Below, piece by piece: positions 6,284 through 8,426 of a stretch of 8,426 nucleotides of DNA. The notes under the pieces are model-generated. The model searched no databases. It was given only the letters and a program-made list of their open reading frames with translations, and was not told the origin of the DNA. The position numbers were made by a program, and so were the translations under genes. Source of the stretch: an uncultured Lachnospiraceae bacterium (lineage in GTDB: Bacteria; Bacillota; Clostridia; Lachnospirales; Lachnospiraceae); the NCBI GenBank assembly GCA_947177925.1, contig CAMWWJ010000142.1, forward strand, positions 1 to 8,426. Reading direction: 5' to 3'. Positions within the stretch are counted from its first letter, which is position 1, and each line of letters begins with the position of its first letter.

Positions 6284-7246
6284 TTATCCTTTCACAAGAG
6301 GCAGTTTTTCATATGGTACGGTTGCTTCCACGTATCCCGCTGCATAAGGCGCAAGCGCATAAGGATGATAATAGAAGGTAACTCCATTTTCAGTAAGATA
6401 ATAATCACTGTCAAAATTAGCACTTTCCTCTACAATAGAAAGGGCATTCTCCCAGTACATTCCCTCTTCACTTTGGGCTATCAGCTCTCTGTATGCTTCA
6501 AGCTTGATCTCCCTAAACTGTTCTTCCGATACTTCAAAAAGGCTTTCTCCCTTTACCTGTTCTCCGGTTTCCAAATCAAAGATCATCGATGTCCGAAAAG
6601 GCATTCCATGAGCGCCTCCTGCATATTCATATCCATCTGCCAGAATGGACAAGTACTGGTCGTTTAAAAGCGTAATCTCATATCCCACTTCATAGGTATA
6701 ATCATAATAGAAATCCTCTCCCATGTCTTCACTGGACTCCTGCTGGAATCTGGCATCCGCTTCACCAGTAGCAATTCCCGTTTCGTACTCATTCCTATAA
6801 AAATCAAAAAGCTGCTCATTGATTTTTTCTGCTGTAACGGAACGCATGGCAAGCTGTGGCATCGTTACGGTTATTTCTGCCTTTGCTAATCCGTTCTCTG
6901 ACTGCAGAACTTTTTTTGCCTGATAGGAAACAATTGCAGTATATGTTTCATCCGGTACAGGGTTTGCCATATCAAACGGTGTTTCGGTTTCTGCCTCCGG
7001 GAACTTCTCTTCCTGTTGTCCTTCCTGCTGTCCTTCCTGTTGTTCTTCCTGTTGTTCTTCCTGTCGTCCTTCCTGCTGTTCATCCGTCTGTAATACAGAT
7101 TCTACTTCTTCCTTTTGTTGTTCATTCTCCTGTAAGCGATCTTCTTTCTGATTTCCAACCGACATTCCAATTGCAATACTTATTCCTGTTACCATAATGA
7201 CCAGTAAGCCGAGGAATACAAATTTACTCAGTCTGTTCTTTTTCAT
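6284..7246 (-). CDS. DUF4163/DUF3298 (RsiV-like) anchored extracytoplasmic protein
   Basis: A 320-residue protein with a short basic N-terminus, one hydrophobic anchor or uncleaved signal at about residues 9-30, and then a Q/E-rich low-complexity linker (about 36-82). The globular part from ~100 to the end resembles the DUF4163 plus DUF3298 pair of RsiV and similar proteins. Landmarks are GYEYAGGAHG at about 205-214 and a C-terminal FYYHPYALAPYAAG at about 291-304. In Bacillus RsiV this fold is the extracellular sensor of an anti-sigma factor that binds lysozyme. Here there is no cytoplasmic anti-sigma segment of useful size before the membrane anchor and no sigma factor gene nearby, so I infer an extracytoplasmic binding protein of unknown ligand. 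AGGAG lies 13 bases before the ATG, rather far. No terminator separates it from the upstream cysteine-synthase gene, so the two may share a transcript. Confidence 0.82.
   Translation of the reverse strand: MKKNRLSKFVFLGLLVIMVTGISIAIGMSVGNQKEDRLQENEQQKEEVESVLQTDEQQEGRQEEQQEEQQEGQQEGQQEEKFPEAETETPFDMANPVPDETYTAIVSYQAKKVLQSENGLAKAEITVTMPQLAMRSVTAEKINEQLFDFYRNEYETGIATGEADARFQQESSEDMGEDFYYDYTYEVGYEITLLNDQYLSILADGYEYAGGAHGMPFRTSMIFDLETGEQVKGESLFEVSEEQFREIKLEAYRELIAQSEEGMYWENALSIVEESANFDSDYYLTENGVTFYYHPYALAPYAAGYVEATVPYEKLPLVKG
7010..7081. repeat. Six tandem 12-bp units in the Q/E-rich linker
   Basis: Six imperfect copies of TTCCTGTTGTCC/TTC run head to tail at 7010, 7022, 7034, 7046, 7058 and 7070. 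Variation is confined mainly to the bases after TTCCTG. On the minus strand they encode four-residue units of the form Q-Q-E-G/E (one unit RQEE). The unit is a multiple of three, so changes in copy number keep the DUF3298 frame. Confidence 0.85.
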
Positions 7247-7317
7247 ATTTCCGTTTCTTCTCCTGTCTTTATATAAAATTGAAAATACTCCTTTTTACGA
7301 AACATCCCTGCATGAAT

Positions 7318-8244
7318 CTATTGAAACAAAGGAGTGGAAAAATAACGTTCCGCCGTATCCGGCAATACCGTTACAACTGTTTTGCCCTTTCCTAACTTCT
7401 TTGCCAGCTTTAATGCTGCTGCTACATTGGTTCCGCTGGAAATGCCGCACATAATCCCCTCCAGCCTTGCCAGATCCTTTGCGCTCTGAATAGCCTCTTC
7501 ATCACTTACCACATAAATATCATCATAAATATGCTGATTCAGGTTCTTTGGAATCAGACCGTCACCAATTCCCATCTGCAAATGAGTGCCTATGGTTCCT
7601 CCTGCCAGTATAGCAGCATTTTCCGGCTCTGCCGCCCATATTTCTATTTGCGGGTTCTGTGCTTTTAACACTTCTCCAATGCCGCTTAGGGTGCCTCCGG
7701 TTCCAATCCCGGAACAAAAACCGTCAATGGGGCCTGCCACCTGCTCAAGTATTTCCACTCCGGTATGGTGTTTATGTACCATGGGATTAGCCGGATTTTC
7801 AAACTGCTGGGGCACATATACCTTTTCATTTTCCCCTGCCATGGAAAGAGCAATCCGCATACATTCATCAATACACTCCCCAATATTGCCTTCATCATGT
7901 ACAAGCTTTACCTGTGCGCCATAATGCTCTACCAGCTTCCTTCTTTCCTCGCTGACAGAATCAGGCATGATAATAATGGTCTTATATCCCTTTACCGCTC
8001 CTACCAGCGCCAGGCCTATTCCCTGATTCCCGCTTGTAGGCTCCACAATAATGGAATCCGGTTTCAGCTTTCCTTCTTTTTCTGCTTTTTTAATCATATA
8101 ATAGGCCGTTCTTGTTTTAATGGAGCCTCCTACATTCAGACCTTCAAATTTCACAAGCACTTCTGCGCTGTCTTCCTCTGTCATTCTGTTAAGGCGTATG
8201 ATTGGCGTCTGTCCCATGCATTCCAATACATTTTCATAAATCAT
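7318..8244 (-). CDS. Cysteine synthase-like PLP-dependent enzyme (OASS/CBS family)
   Basis: A 308-residue fold-type II PLP enzyme, probably making cysteine from O-acetylserine and sulfide. The Schiff-base lysine is Lys43 in GGSIKTR. The substrate loop TSGNQG is at 70-75, the phosphate-binding GTGGT at 181-185, GISSGT at 267-272 (Ser at the position that contacts the PLP ring nitrogen), and LPDTAERY at 294-301. Several positions differ from the commonest CysK forms: NPGGSVKDR is NVGGSIKTR, TSGNTG is TSGNQG and LPDTGERY is LPDTAERY. The catalytic residues are all present, so the protein should be active, but the amino-acid or sulfur substrate could differ. I leave the symbol blank because cysK and cysM subtypes cannot be separated here. 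AGAGGG lies six bases before the ATG. The gene ends in TAG, 71 bases before the DUF3298 start. Confidence 0.88.
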   Translation of the reverse strand: MIYENVLECMGQTPIIRLNRMTEEDSAEVLVKFEGLNVGGSIKTRTAYYMIKKAEKEGKLKPDSIIVEPTSGNQGIGLALVGAVKGYKTIIIMPDSVSEERRKLVEHYGAQVKLVHDEGNIGECIDECMRIALSMAGENEKVYVPQQFENPANPMVHKHHTGVEILEQVAGPIDGFCSGIGTGGTLSGIGEVLKAQNPQIEIWAAEPENAAILAGGTIGTHLQMGIGDGLIPKNLNQHIYDDIYVVSDEEAIQSAKDLARLEGIMCGISSGTNVAAALKLAKKLGKGKTVVTVLPDTAERYFSTPLFQ

Positions 8245-8296
8245 TTTGGTCCCTCTTTATTCTCTTTCTATTTCATTCTATTAGTATTTCTTGGAT

Positions 8297-8305
8297 AGTA
8301 TAGCA
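8297..8305 (-). promoter_or_regulatory. Extended -10 promoter element for the cysteine-synthase-like gene
   Basis: The minus strand reads TGCTATACT, an extended -10 (TGn plus TATACT), about 52 bases upstream of ATG 8244. No good -35 hexamer stands at the right distance (the best is TGTGCA), which is typical of extended -10 promoters. Confidence 0.5.
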
Positions 8306-8329
8306 TAAAAAATATTTTCTGCACATATG

Positions 8330-8343
8330 GGAAATTGATTTCC
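8330..8343. promoter_or_regulatory. 14-bp dyad upstream of the cysteine-synthase-like gene, possible operator
   Basis: GGAAAT-TG-ATTTCC is a perfect six-base inverted repeat with a two-base spacer. It lies about 28-41 bases upstream of the -10 element, overlapping or just behind the -35 zone. A cysteine-responsive regulator is a reasonable guess from context only. Confidence 0.35.
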
Positions 8344-8345
8344 GT

Positions 8346-8380
8346 GGGAAAAAAGGGGGATTTGGATGGGGGGACGTGGG
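8346..8380 (+). other. G-rich tract with four G runs
   Basis: Runs of 3, 5, 6 and 3 G on the plus strand are separated by 6, 8 and 4 bases, enough in principle for a G-quadruplex, although one loop is long. The tract runs into the right repeat arm. The left arm has no such G runs, so this is not part of the repeat itself. Confidence 0.3.
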
Positions 8381-8426
8381 AGCTGGCAGAGCATAGAATA
8401 GTCTTAGGGGCACGCTCTCGCTCTGC
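8372..8426 (+). repeat. Right arm of the ~55-bp imperfect inverted repeat
   Basis: Its reverse complement matches 37-91 with six mismatches by eye. The match runs to the very last base of the window, so the repeat probably continues beyond it. In this copy GCAGAGC (8386-8392) can pair with GCTCTGC (8420-8426). The left arm cannot form that stem, so it is not a conserved structure. A stop codon in one frame and lack of a start in another argue that it is not coding. Confidence 0.8.

Noticed and set aside
37..8426. Terminal inverted repeats of a composite transposon
   Set aside because: There is no transposase, integrase or target-site duplication, and the enclosed genes are largely housekeeping.

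Overview
The window looks like chromosomal DNA from an anaerobic low-to-moderate-GC Firmicute, most likely a clostridium of the Lachnospiraceae type. This is inferred from the gene content (HemZ-type radical SAM protein, bifunctional Rel, MgtC/SapB protein, RsiV-like DUF3298 lipid-facing protein), the strong GGAGG-like ribosome sites and the AT-rich sigma-A promoters. I cannot name a genus from sequence alone.

Layout, left to right. Positions 1-202 hold no convincing gene. They contain one arm (37-91) of an imperfect inverted repeat whose partner is the last 55 bases of the window (8372-8426). From about 203 to 5337 runs a leftward cluster transcribed in the order rel (3022-5337), metallo-beta-lactamase-fold hydrolase (2337-2963), hemZ (801-2285) and a NUDIX hydrolase (203-724). 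A textbook sigma-A promoter (TTGACG-17-TATAAT) drives rel. Back to back with it, a second promoter drives rightward mgtC/sapB (5549-6229). That gene converges on a leftward DUF3298/RsiV-like secreted or anchored protein (6284-7246), and a strong hairpin at 6235-6280 can stop both transcripts. A leftward cysteine-synthase-like PLP enzyme (7318-8244) lies upstream of the DUF3298 gene in the same direction.

The most striking observation is that rel is interrupted by a single in-frame TGA at 3370-3372, where the family has glycine. The reading frame then continues intact through the rest of the zinc-finger/RIS domain and the whole ACT (RRM) domain to a normal stop at 3022. As sequenced, the product would keep the hydrolase, synthetase, TGS and helical domains but lose the ACT domain and two probable zinc ligands. 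This is either a sequencing error, a genuine stringent-response mutation, or (least likely) read-through. TGA ends the NUDIX gene and the rel tail itself, so general reassignment of TGA is not supported.

Other points worth a second look: the terminal inverted repeats flanking the whole segment; two dyad symmetries lying over the -35 and -10 of the mgtC promoter; signature-motif substitutions in the cysteine-synthase homologue; and a 12-bp tandem repeat encoding a Q/E-rich linker in the DUF3298 protein. Apart from the rel interruption, all recognised genes are intact. I found no RNA gene, CRISPR array or transposase.
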